DNA of 25,717 nucleotides from an uncultured Lachnospiraceae bacterium (GTDB lineage Bacteria > Bacillota > Clostridia > Lachnospirales > Lachnospiraceae), in the NCBI GenBank assembly GCA_937950565.1, contig CALFCS010000101.1, positions 1 through 25,717 on the forward strand. The letters are read 5' to 3'. The position numbers and the translations under genes are program-made. The notes under the pieces are model-generated. The model made no database searches. It saw nothing but the letters and a program-made list of their open reading frames with translations, and was not told where the DNA came from. Of this stretch, positions 13,874 through 21,104 are shown one piece after another (the stretch's first letter is position 1; every line of letters starts with the position of its first letter).

Positions 13874-14728
13874 ATGTTTGATAGAAGAGGAAAAAATGTA
13901 GAGGTATTTGAAGATACGATGAAGCTGATACAGGAGAGTCCTAAATTACTGCAAGCGGTCAGGGATTCTATTGATAATCAGAAAATTTATCTGCAGAAAG
14001 AAGAATATGATTTTACATGTGGCAGTAAAAAAGATACGCCGGCAGAGATAGTGATCAGCAAAAACAGATCTTTTGAAGCGGCATCTAAATATGCCAGATC
14101 CGGCAGGAAGGTTTGTGTGCTTAATTTTGCATCTTCAGTGAATCCTGGCGGTGGGGTTAAGCATGGGGCATCTGCTCAGGAGGAGTGTCTCTGCAGATGT
14201 AGTACTTTGTATCCTTGCCTGAATATTCGGAAATTTTGGGATGAGTTTTATAATCCTCACAGAAAACTGAATCATGCATTATACAATGATGATTGTATTT
14301 ATACACCGGATGTGTATGTAGTAAGAACTGATGTAAGTGTGCCGGAGCGAATGTGTGAGGCGGACTGGTATAAGGTCGATGTTTTAACTTGTGCGGCTCC
14401 AAATCTCAGAAGTAAACCGGAAAATCTATATAATCCGGAAGGTGGCAAAGCAGCAGTCGGACTTACGAAAGAAAAGTTGAGAGAACTGCTTAAGTTCAGA
14501 ATCGAGAGAGTTTTCCAGATTGCGGTAACAAATGGCGCAGAAGTTTTAATCTTGGGAGCATTTGGCTGTGGAGCATTTAGAAATCCACCAGAGCTTGTGG
14601 CAGAAGTATTTAAGGAATTGACGATTAAGTATTGGGATTATTTTGATACGATTGAGTATGCGGTATTCTGCAGAGGTTATGAGACAGAAAATTATGATGC
14701 ATTTTGCAGAGTGTTCAATCATGCATAA
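13874..14728 (+). CDS. Bacterial-type poly(ADP-ribose) glycohydrolase (TIGR02452-like)
   Basis: The protein has 284 residues. The catalytic signature GGG-X(6-8)-QEE is present as NPGGGVKHGASAQEE (GGG 92-94, QEE 102-104), preceded by KVCVLNFASSVNPGG, the macro-like core strand. A later FGCGAFRNPP and FRIERVFQIA match the family's C-terminal core. Such enzymes remove ADP-ribose chains from proteins or nucleic acids. ATG 13874 is favoured by AGAAGGG 8 bases before it; a TTG at 13847 has no ribosome site. It lies directly before a macro-domain gene, so two ADP-ribose-reading functions are encoded together. The true target here, protein or RNA ends, is unknown. Confidence 0.9.
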   Translation: MFDRRGKNVEVFEDTMKLIQESPKLLQAVRDSIDNQKIYLQKEEYDFTCGSKKDTPAEIVISKNRSFEAASKYARSGRKVCVLNFASSVNPGGGVKHGASAQEECLCRCSTLYPCLNIRKFWDEFYNPHRKLNHALYNDDCIYTPDVYVVRTDVSVPERMCEADWYKVDVLTCAAPNLRSKPENLYNPEGGKAAVGLTKEKLRELLKFRIERVFQIAVTNGAEVLILGAFGCGAFRNPPELVAEVFKELTIKYWDYFDTIEYAVFCRGYETENYDAFCRVFNHA

Positions 14729-14777
14729 GCCCGCGAGAGTAAAAATGATGATTAACAAGTAATGGGGAAGTGATGAG

Positions 14778-15866
14778 ATGCCATTCAAGATTGTCCGTAA
14801 TGATATTACAAAAATGAATACAGAAGCAATTGTGAATACAGCGAATGACTATCCTACAGTTGGCACCGGATGTGATAGCGCTGTGTACAAGGCGGCAGGG
14901 CATAAGAAGCTTCTAAAATATAGAATAGAAAAGATAGGTTTTGTGCCGGAAGGAGAAGTTTTTATTACTCCGGGATTTAATCTGCGGGCAAAGTATATCA
15001 TTCATGCAGTGAGCCCGCTTTATCTGGGTGGAAATTGTGGTGAGGAAGAAAAGCTCCGCTCCTGCTACAGGAAGAGTCTGCAGATTGCAAAAGAAAATAA
15101 AATAAAGTCTATTGCATTTCCATTGATCTCTACCGGCGGTTTTGGCTATCCAAAGGAAGAAGGAATGCGTATCGCTGTAGATGAGATTAACGCCTTTCTT
15201 CTGAAAAATGAGATGCTGATTTATTTGGTTGTTTTTGGCAAGAAGTCAACAATGCTTGGCGGAAAGATTTATCCTGATCTGGAAGCTTATATTGATCATA
15301 ACTATGTTGCGGAGAAACTGAAAGAAGAGTATTATGATAATTATTTTGATTCTGCTGCTTATCTTCCTGGTGAAGGGATGGCGAAAAGGCGCAGAGGACG
15401 TCGAAATGAAAGAGCAGATTTTGTTACAAGTGCGCTTCCTCCGGTTGAAGCAGCGCCGAAGGCTGCCACATACCTTGATTTTGAAGAAATGCATGAGAGC
15501 AGACTGGAAGAGAGGATGGGACATATTTCGGATACATTTTCGCAGTATCTGATGTATTTGATTCAGGATAAAAAGATGGAGAATGCGGAAGTCTATAAGC
15601 GGGCGATTGTAGATAAGAAAATTTTTTCAAAAATCAAGAACAATGCGGATTATCATCCGAAGAAGCTCACCGCCCTTTGTCTTTGCGTAGGAGCGAAACT
15701 TAACCTGGATGAATCCAAAGATCTGCTGGCGAGAGCAGGCTATGCATTGTCGCCTTGTGATAAGACAGATATTATATTTTCTTATTTTATTGAGAATGAA
15801 ATATATGACATGATTGAGCTGGATATCCAGCTGGAAGAACACGGACTTCCTTGCATCATTTCATAG
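14778..15866 (+). CDS. Macro-domain protein with C-terminal helical domain
   Basis: Residues 1-175 are a macro domain for ADP-ribose binding or hydrolysis: IVRNDITKMNTEAIVNTAND (5-24), GTGCDSAVYKAAG (29-41), and PLISTGGFGYPKEEG (115-129). A basic linker at 201-212 (MAKRRRGRRNER) leads to a second domain at about 240-362. That domain (SDTFSQYLMYLIQDKKM, EVYKRAIVDKKIFSKIKNN, LDESKDLLARAGYALS, DIIFSYFIEN) is a compact all-helical, HTH-like module. I recall it from other Clostridia accessory proteins, though I cannot name it. The full length of 362 is about twice a plain macro protein. GGGGAAGTG precedes the start. A strong terminator follows at 15975. Confidence 0.88.
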   Translation: MPFKIVRNDITKMNTEAIVNTANDYPTVGTGCDSAVYKAAGHKKLLKYRIEKIGFVPEGEVFITPGFNLRAKYIIHAVSPLYLGGNCGEEEKLRSCYRKSLQIAKENKIKSIAFPLISTGGFGYPKEEGMRIAVDEINAFLLKNEMLIYLVVFGKKSTMLGGKIYPDLEAYIDHNYVAEKLKEEYYDNYFDSAAYLPGEGMAKRRRGRRNERADFVTSALPPVEAAPKAATYLDFEEMHESRLEERMGHISDTFSQYLMYLIQDKKMENAEVYKRAIVDKKIFSKIKNNADYHPKKLTALCLCVGAKLNLDESKDLLARAGYALSPCDKTDIIFSYFIENEIYDMIELDIQLEEHGLPCIIS

Positions 15867-15903
15867 AATTCAATGTTGTTTTATATGTGTTTTGTTTCGG
15901 AAA

Positions 15904-15950
15904 CATATTCGGCAATATATCAAATAAAGATTGATATATTGCCGAATATG
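15904..15950. repeat. 19-bp perfect inverted repeat
   Basis: CATATTCGGCAATATATCA (15904-15922) is matched exactly by its reverse complement at 15932-15950 across a 9-base loop. No T-run follows, and a separate standard terminator lies 25 bases on. A perfect 19-bp palindrome this long is more than a terminator needs. It may be a protein site, a cruciform, or a recombination site. Confidence 0.7.
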
Positions 15951-15974
15951 CGGTAAATTGCGTAAGATTTTCAG

Positions 15975-16001
15975 GGTCGCCCGTCGGGCGACCTTATTTT
16001 T
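15975..16001 (+). terminator. Rho-independent terminator after the macro-domain gene
   Basis: GGTCGCCC (15975-15982) and GGGCGACC (15986-15993) form a GC-rich stem with a GTC loop, followed by TTATTTTT. This is a textbook intrinsic terminator and marks the end of the operon that includes the YolD-like, DUF1295, PARG and macro genes. Confidence 0.9.
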
Positions 16002-16070
16002 CCCCTTATATTGTATGATAACTCCAGAGACAGAAAACAATCAAAATTAATTAGATGGAGGGTGCACGAC

Positions 16071-16754
16071 ATGAAAAAAGGATTAACAGAATTAGTATTT
16101 ATTTTAGACAGAAGTGGAAGTATGAGCGGACTGGAAGCAGATACCATTGGAGGATTTAACTCCTTGATTCATAAGCAGAAAAAGGAGGCGGGTGAGGCGG
16201 TTATTTCGACGGTATTATTTGATGATGTAACTGAGGTTTTATACGATAGGATTCCGTTGAATCGAATCGAACCAATGAATGATAAACAGTATTATGTTCG
16301 CGGATGTACGGCTCTTCTGGATGCACTTGGCGGAGCCATTCATCATATCGGAAATGTTCACAAATATGCCAGGGAAGAGGACCGCCCGGAGAAAACAATC
16401 TTTATCATTACAACAGATGGAATGGAAAATGCCAGTCGACGGTATACTTATGAAAAGGTAAAAACTATGGTGGAGAAGCAGAGAAGTCAATATGGCTGGG
16501 AGTTTTTGTTCCTGGGTGCAAATATGGACGCGATTTCAGTGGCAGGAAGATTTGGGGTTCAGGCAGACAGAGCGGTCAATTATGAGTGCGACAGTGAAGG
16601 GACACAGTTGAATTACGAAGTCCTTTCAAAAGCCGTATCCAGAGTCAGAGCATGTGCCGCGCCTACAGCAGCGATGGCTTTTGATGAATGTGATGACTGG
16701 GCTGATGAGATTCATGAAGATTACCGCAGACGACACAGAGGAGGCCGTAAGTAA
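16071..16754 (+). CDS. Stand-alone von Willebrand factor A protein
   Basis: The 227-residue protein is a single vWA domain. The metal-binding MIDAS is complete: DRSGSMSG (D13, S15, S17), T80 in RGCTALLDALG, and D116 in IITTDGMEN. There is no signal peptide or membrane helix, so it is cytosolic. GGAGGG lies 8 bases before ATG 16071, which excludes the longer reading from 16011. The C-terminal tail is acidic and then basic (YRRRHRGGRK). Such proteins act as metal-dependent binding platforms, often with ATPases. No TROVE/Ro60 domain is present, so it is not a Ro protein, although vWA proteins are common near RNA-repair and ADP-ribose genes. Confidence 0.85.
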   Translation: MKKGLTELVFILDRSGSMSGLEADTIGGFNSLIHKQKKEAGEAVISTVLFDDVTEVLYDRIPLNRIEPMNDKQYYVRGCTALLDALGGAIHHIGNVHKYAREEDRPEKTIFIITTDGMENASRRYTYEKVKTMVEKQRSQYGWEFLFLGANMDAISVAGRFGVQADRAVNYECDSEGTQLNYEVLSKAVSRVRACAAPTAAMAFDECDDWADEIHEDYRRRHRGGRK

Positions 16755-16843
16755 TGGAAAATATTTCATAAGATTTTCAAATTTTTAATAGTACACAATG
16801 GAAATATAGATAAAAGCCTTCCCATATCTGTACAGAAAGAAGG

Positions 16844-16873
16844 TTGTATTATTTACCATCATTGGATTATAAT
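16844..16873 (+). promoter_or_regulatory. Promoter for the nitroreductase gene
   Basis: TTGTAT (16844-16849), an 18-bp spacer and TATAAT (16868-16873) lie 60 bases before the start codon. A weak AAGCCTTC/GAAGGTT hairpin (about 16814-16846) just upstream may end the vWA transcript. Confidence 0.5.
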
Positions 16874-16932
16874 AAAGAAGAGATACAGAAAAAGTAATGA
16901 AAACAGAAAATTTTTATCAGGAGGTAAGTAAC

Positions 16933-17460
16933 ATGACTGAAACATTACAGGTATTAGAGACGAGAAGGAGCTGCCGGGCTTATAAGCCGGAGCTGATTGA
17001 AGAGGAGAAGCTACAGGAAATTATTAAAGCAGGGACTTATGCTGCAACCGGTATGGGAAAGCAGTCTCCGATTATTCTTGCAGTAACGAATAAGGAACTC
17101 AGGGACAAGCTTTCTGCTATGAATGCAAAAATCATGGGACAGAAAGAAGGATTTGACCCGTTCTATGGAGCGCCGGAGCTGTTAATTGTGCTGGCAAATA
17201 AGGCGATGCCTACATACATTTATGACGGCAGTCTGGTAATGGGTAATCTGATGAATGCCGCCGCTGCGGTAGGTGTAGACAGCTGCTGGATTCACAGGGC
17301 AAAAGAGGAATTTAACTCTGAAGAAGGAAAAGAAATATTAAAGAGCCTGGGCATTGAGGGCGATTACGAGGGAATCGGACATCTGATCTTAGGTTATGCG
17401 GCAGCGCCTTTGAAGGAGGCAGCGCCAAGAAAAGAGGATTATGTTTATTATATCCGGTAA
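16933..17460 (+). CDS. Nitroreductase-family FMN protein
   Basis: This 175-residue protein begins MTETLQVLETRRSCRAYKPE, the standard R-S-RxY FMN-phosphate-binding start of the family. It continues with IIKAGTYAATGMGKQS near residue 31, DGSLVMGNLMNAAAAVGVDSCWIHRA near residue 95, and IGHLILGYA near residue 152. These flavoenzymes reduce nitro compounds, quinones or similar acceptors with NAD(P)H. AGGAGG sits 9 bases before ATG 16933, ruling out the ATG at 16897. The length is normal. No link to the repair genes beyond position is visible. Confidence 0.9.
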   Translation: MTETLQVLETRRSCRAYKPELIEEEKLQEIIKAGTYAATGMGKQSPIILAVTNKELRDKLSAMNAKIMGQKEGFDPFYGAPELLIVLANKAMPTYIYDGSLVMGNLMNAAAAVGVDSCWIHRAKEEFNSEEGKEILKSLGIEGDYEGIGHLILGYAAAPLKEAAPRKEDYVYYIR

Positions 17461-17511
17461 CAGGTAAGGAATCATGAAAATAGGCTGATTATCATAGGAG
17501 GAGTGTGACAG

Positions 17512-19038
17512 ATGGCAGATAACCGGACATATATTGCAATCGATTTGAAGTCTTTTTATGCTTCTGTTGAGTGTGTCGGGCGAGGCTTAGATCCGCTTAC
17601 GACGAATCTTGTGGTGGCAGATAAGAGCCGGACGGAAAAGACAATCTGTCTTGCAGTATCTCCTTCTCTGAAAGCCTATGGTATTCCGGGGAGACCGAGA
17701 CTATTTGAGGTTGTACAGAAGGTGAAGGAGGCGAACGCTGTCCGGAGAGCGGAGGCGCCGGAGAAGATTTTAAAAGGCGCTTCCTCTGATGCTGTGGAGC
17801 TTAAGCGCAATCCGGAATTAGCGATTGATTATCTTGTAGCGCCTCCGAGGATGGCGCACTATATGGAGTGCAGTACACAGATTTATGAGGTTTATTTGAA
17901 ATATGTTGCACCGGAAGATATCCATGTTTATTCGATTGATGAGGTGTTTATGGATATTACGGCATACCTGAACACCTATCGGATGACGCCAAAGGAATTT
18001 GCGGGGATGGTTATACAAGATGTTTTGCAGACGACCGGGATTACAGCGACAGCAGGAATCGGAACGAATCTGTATCTTTGTAAAATTGCAATGGACATTG
18101 TAGCGAAGCATACGGAACCCGATAAAAACGGGGTTCGTATTGCACAGCTGGATGAAATGTCTTACCGAAGACTGCTGTGGGCGCACCGGCCGATCACAGA
18201 TTTCTGGCGGGTAGGCAGAGGATATGCGAAGAGGCTCCGCGAAGTCGGAATTTATACAATGGGAGATGTCGCCAGATGTTCCATAGGCAGGCAAGGCGAA
18301 TATTATAATGAAGAACTTCTCTATAAATTGTTTGGCATTAATGCAGAGTTATTGATTGACCATGCCTGGGGTTATGAGCCTTGTACTATGGAACAGATTA
18401 AAGCCTATCAGCCGGAAGCAAAAAGTATTGGCTCCGGTCAGGTTCTTACGTGTCCGTATAGTTTCGACAAAGCGAGGCTTGTGATAAAAGAAATGGCGGA
18501 TCTGTTGGCGCTTGACCTGGTAGATAAGGGACTGGTAACGGATCAGATTATCCTGACGGTAGGCTATGACAGAGAGAACCTGGATGATTCGGAGAGAAGA
18601 AGACAGTACAAGGGCGAGGTTACCACAGACCGTTATGGAAGAAAAATTCCAAAGCATGCCCATGGAACAGCAAATCTGGACAGGCAGACATCATCTGCAG
18701 CGCTGATTACGAAGGCTGTTATTGAACTGTACGATAGGATTGTGAATAAAAATCTGCTGATCCGGCGGCTTACAATGGCGGCAGGACGGGTTGTGCCAGA
18801 GGATTCTGTGCAAAAGGAGGAGAGCTTCGAGCAGCTTGATTTATTTACTGATTATGCAGAAAGAGACAGGAAGTGCGCAGAAGAGGAAGCCAGATTAGAG
18901 CGCGAGAAAAAGATGCAGAAAGCAGTGCTTGACATTAAGAAGAAATATGGTAAGAATGCGATTCTGAAAGGAATGAATCTGGAAGAAGGTGCAACGGCGA
19001 AGGAGAGAAATTCGCGGATTGGCGGACACAAGGCTTAA
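17512..19038 (+). CDS. Y-family DNA polymerase (UmuC/UvrX type)
   Basis: This 508-residue translesion polymerase has catalytic D11 in YIAIDLKSFYASVE, and D143/E144 in HVYSIDEVFMD. The little-finger and helix-hairpin-helix regions follow (FWRVGRGYAKRLREVGIYTM). GTANLDRQTSS near 385 belongs to the little finger. EQLDLF (440-445) is a good beta-clamp-binding motif. The charged tail is longer than in DinB. This domain layout matches the UvrX/YqjW-type polymerases that cooperate with YolD-like partners. AGGAGG lies before the ATG. It bypasses DNA lesions at a cost in fidelity; no SOS box is visible upstream. Confidence 0.93.
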   Translation: MADNRTYIAIDLKSFYASVECVGRGLDPLTTNLVVADKSRTEKTICLAVSPSLKAYGIPGRPRLFEVVQKVKEANAVRRAEAPEKILKGASSDAVELKRNPELAIDYLVAPPRMAHYMECSTQIYEVYLKYVAPEDIHVYSIDEVFMDITAYLNTYRMTPKEFAGMVIQDVLQTTGITATAGIGTNLYLCKIAMDIVAKHTEPDKNGVRIAQLDEMSYRRLLWAHRPITDFWRVGRGYAKRLREVGIYTMGDVARCSIGRQGEYYNEELLYKLFGINAELLIDHAWGYEPCTMEQIKAYQPEAKSIGSGQVLTCPYSFDKARLVIKEMADLLALDLVDKGLVTDQIILTVGYDRENLDDSERRRQYKGEVTTDRYGRKIPKHAHGTANLDRQTSSAALITKAVIELYDRIVNKNLLIRRLTMAAGRVVPEDSVQKEESFEQLDLFTDYAERDRKCAEEEARLEREKKMQKAVLDIKKKYGKNAILKGMNLEEGATAKERNSRIGGHKA

Positions 19039-19052
19039 GAAAGGGGAGAATA

Positions 19053-19508
19053 ATGGAATATCATTTTTATGGCTGGGAGCAGGCGCTTGTTCCGGCAGTA
19101 AACAAGGAATATAGAGGAATCGAAACTCCGAGGGATTTATATGATGCTTTATCTGAAATATGGAGTGCAGATACCTGTGCCCCAAGGATGCGGCATAACT
19201 GGACAGCAGAGAATAAGACATTGGGGCAGTGTTCGATAACTGCTTTTCTGGCACAGGATATTTTTGGCGGAAAGGTATATGGGATTCTGAGAGAAGGTGG
19301 AAATTATCACTGTTATAATGTTATCGGAGACTGTGTGTTTGACCTGACCAGTGAGCAGTTTGGAGATGAAGTTCTGTCTTATGAACAGAATCCGGAGCAG
19401 TTCCGGGAAGTGCATTTTGCGAAAGAAGAGAAGAAACTGCGGTATGAAAAACTGAAAAAGGAGTTAGAAGAGTTTCTGATGGAAAATGCGGAGAGGAATC
19501 AGGCTTAG
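19053..19508 (+). CDS. YunG-like family protein
   Basis: This 151-residue protein has WTAENKTLGQCSITAFLAQD (50-69) with C60, EGGNYHCYNV with H86, and VFDLTSEQF with D97. This C-H-D order is as in papain- or transglutaminase-like folds. The pattern resembles Bacillus YunG, a family of unknown function. The C-terminal tail is a charged helix (KEEKKLRYEKLKKELEEFL). It begins 14 bases after the polymerase stop with AAGGGGAG ahead, so it belongs to the polymerase transcript. A thiol hydrolase role is possible but not shown. Confidence 0.72.
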   Translation: MEYHFYGWEQALVPAVNKEYRGIETPRDLYDALSEIWSADTCAPRMRHNWTAENKTLGQCSITAFLAQDIFGGKVYGILREGGNYHCYNVIGDCVFDLTSEQFGDEVLSYEQNPEQFREVHFAKEEKKLRYEKLKKELEEFLMENAERNQA

Positions 19509-19512
19509 ATTT

Positions 19513-19923
19513 ATGATTATGGATTTGATAAAGAAATATAAAGAGATCATCTTGTACATTTTTTTCGGAGGTCTTACAACTCTGGTAAATATCGTGGTAT
19601 ATGCTGTGGCGACAAGGGGATTTCATATAGAAGTAATCGGGGCTTCTGTATGGGCATGGTTTTTATCTGTTGTTTTTGCGTACATAACAAACCGTGTCTG
19701 GGTTTTTGAAAGTAAAACAAATACTCTGGGCGGAATTGTAAATGAAATATTAGGGTTTTTTGGCTGCAGGTTGTTTTCGGGGGCATTGGATATTTTTCTG
19801 ATGTGGTTCTTTGTTGATGTAGTGAAAGCCCCTGATTTGATGATTAAAATCCTTTCTAACATTCTGGTAATTATAATAAATTATATTGCGGGGAAATTTT
19901 GGATTTTTAAAAAGAGGGAATAG
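19513..19923 (+). CDS. GtrA-family membrane protein
   Basis: The protein has about 136 residues and four hydrophobic helices: YIFFGGLTTLVNIVVYAV, WAWFLSVVFAYITNRVWVF, LFSGALDIFLMWFF and ILSNILVIIINYIAGKFWIF. FGGLTTLVN near the start and the N-x-W-x-F pairs (TNRVWVF, GKFWIF) are the GtrA signature. These proteins likely move polyprenyl-phosphate-linked sugars across the membrane. Three starts are possible (19486, 19513, 19519). I chose 19513, four bases after the YunG-like stop, although its ribosome site is weak; coupling to the upstream gene is likely. Confidence 0.85.
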   Translation: MIMDLIKKYKEIILYIFFGGLTTLVNIVVYAVATRGFHIEVIGASVWAWFLSVVFAYITNRVWVFESKTNTLGGIVNEILGFFGCRLFSGALDIFLMWFFVDVVKAPDLMIKILSNILVIIINYIAGKFWIFKKRE

Positions 19924-19935
19924 GAGAATAGAAAA

Positions 19936-20829
19936 ATGGCTGAATTTGAGAATGCTGTATCATTTTATAAAAGTGTGATTGACCAGGACAGAAGCGCAGT
20001 GGTTATCTGTAATCTTGAGCATGAGATTATTTATATGAATCCGGCTGCGATTGCAAATTATGCGAAATGGGGCGGGGAAAAACTAATCGGTCAGAATCTT
20101 CTGGACTGTCATAATGCGCAGTCAAGGGAAAGGATTCTTCAGGTGATGGCCTGGTTTTCGAAGTCCCCGGAGCACAATATGGTCTATACTTTTCATAATG
20201 CGAAGCAGAATAAGGATGTGTATATGATAGCCTTAAGAGAAGGAGCAAAATTAATCGGGTATTATGAAAAACACGAATACCGTAATCCGGAAACCATGAA
20301 AAAATATGATATTTCGATGGAAGAGCTGTGTGAGAGATTTGAATTCAGGGATATTCGTCAGGAGGAAGCAGACCAGGCGGTGGAAATTGAAACAATATGT
20401 TTTCCTCCAAATGAAGCCTGTTCTGAAAAGATGATGAAAGAGCGAATCCAGAAAGCACCGGAATTGTTCCTTGTTGCAGTTGATAAAAAGACCGGAAAAA
20501 TTGCCGGGTTCCTGAATGGAATTTCTACCGATGAAGATTCCTTCCGTGATGCGTTTTTTGAAGACGCCGGACTTTATAATCCTGATGGCGGAAATGTTAT
20601 GCTGTTAGGGCTGGATGTCCTTCCGCAGTATAGAGGGCAGGGGCTGGCAAGAGAAATTATGCTTCGTTATCTTCACAGGGAGCGTGAGAAAGGAAGAAAA
20701 AAAGTTCTGTTGACCTGTCTGGATTCCAAAGTGACAATGTACAAAAAGATGGGATTTCGCGATGACGGTATGGCGGATTCTTCCTGGGGCGGAGAAAAAT
20801 GGCATGAGATGAGTTGTTCTATGGAATAA
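19936..20829 (+). CDS. PAS domain fused to a GNAT acetyltransferase
   Basis: The protein has 297 residues. Residues 1-115 are a PAS domain (DQDRSAVVICNLEHEIIYMN, then GQNLLDCHN), a sensor for small ligands, redox or heme. Residues about 135-297 are a GNAT fold: FEFRDIRQEEADQAVEIET, then MLLGLDVLPQYRGQGLAREI with the acetyl-CoA Q/R-x-x-G-x-G loop, and VTMYKKMGFRDDGM. The GNAT part resembles AANAT-like enzymes. AGGAG precedes the start at about 9 bases. The fusion suggests acetylation controlled directly by a sensed signal. The substrate is unknown. Confidence 0.85.
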   Translation: MAEFENAVSFYKSVIDQDRSAVVICNLEHEIIYMNPAAIANYAKWGGEKLIGQNLLDCHNAQSRERILQVMAWFSKSPEHNMVYTFHNAKQNKDVYMIALREGAKLIGYYEKHEYRNPETMKKYDISMEELCERFEFRDIRQEEADQAVEIETICFPPNEACSEKMMKERIQKAPELFLVAVDKKTGKIAGFLNGISTDEDSFRDAFFEDAGLYNPDGGNVMLLGLDVLPQYRGQGLAREIMLRYLHREREKGRKKVLLTCLDSKVTMYKKMGFRDDGMADSSWGGEKWHEMSCSME

Positions 20830-20898
20830 TTTTAAAACGAATGAATTATCGGAAAATTTAGAAAATTAATAAAAATAATTAAATTTATAAATTTCTTG

Positions 20899-20927
20899 TT
20901 GACAGATATCAGATAATGGTGTATAGT
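20899..20927 (+). promoter_or_regulatory. Strong sigma-A promoter with no clear gene
   Basis: TTGACA (20899-20904), exactly 17 bp, and TATAGT (20922-20927) form a near-consensus promoter. Apart from an 8-residue ORF there is no gene before the convergent operon at 21099. Confidence 0.8.
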
Positions 20928-20933
20928 ATAACT

Positions 20934-21104
20934 AACAAAAGAAAAGAAGAAATAAAAAAAGAAAAAATCTTAACAAGGAGGTACGGACCGAAGAAAACTT
21001 AATCCATTACTCATAATCTAAGAAAGTAGAAGGTGTAGACAATGAAATTAAAAGAAATTCATTCGTAGCCCGTTCGAGAGGAAAAAGAATCGAACGGGCT
21101 AAAA
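20934..21104 (+). ncRNA. Orphan short transcript, possible small RNA or attenuator
   Basis: The RNA from the promoter at 20899 would be about 170 bases. It has a purine-rich start, a perfect AAGGAGGT (20975-20982) with no start codon in range, then AGAAGGTG and an 8-residue ORF (MKLKEIHS, 21042-21068). The ORF stop codon forms the first bases of the 12-bp hairpin at 21066-21101. This could be a small RNA, a leader-peptide attenuator that lost its gene, or a 5' UTR left by a deletion. Confidence 0.4.
21066..21101. terminator. 12-bp hairpin between convergent transcripts
   Basis: TAGCCCGTTCGA (21066-21077) pairs perfectly with TCGAACGGGCTA (21090-21101). The stop codons of the 8-residue ORF (plus) and of the phosphoesterase (minus) both lie in its arms. 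A good T-run is missing on both sides. It probably ends transcription in both directions all the same. Confidence 0.55.

Noticed and set aside
16071..16754. Ro60 (TROVE) protein
   Set aside because: Only a vWA domain is present; the length of 227 residues leaves no room for the HEAT-repeat TROVE ring.
12498..17511. SOS control of YolD and the polymerase through a LexA/DinR box
   Set aside because: I found no GAAC-N4-GTTC site upstream of either gene by eye.
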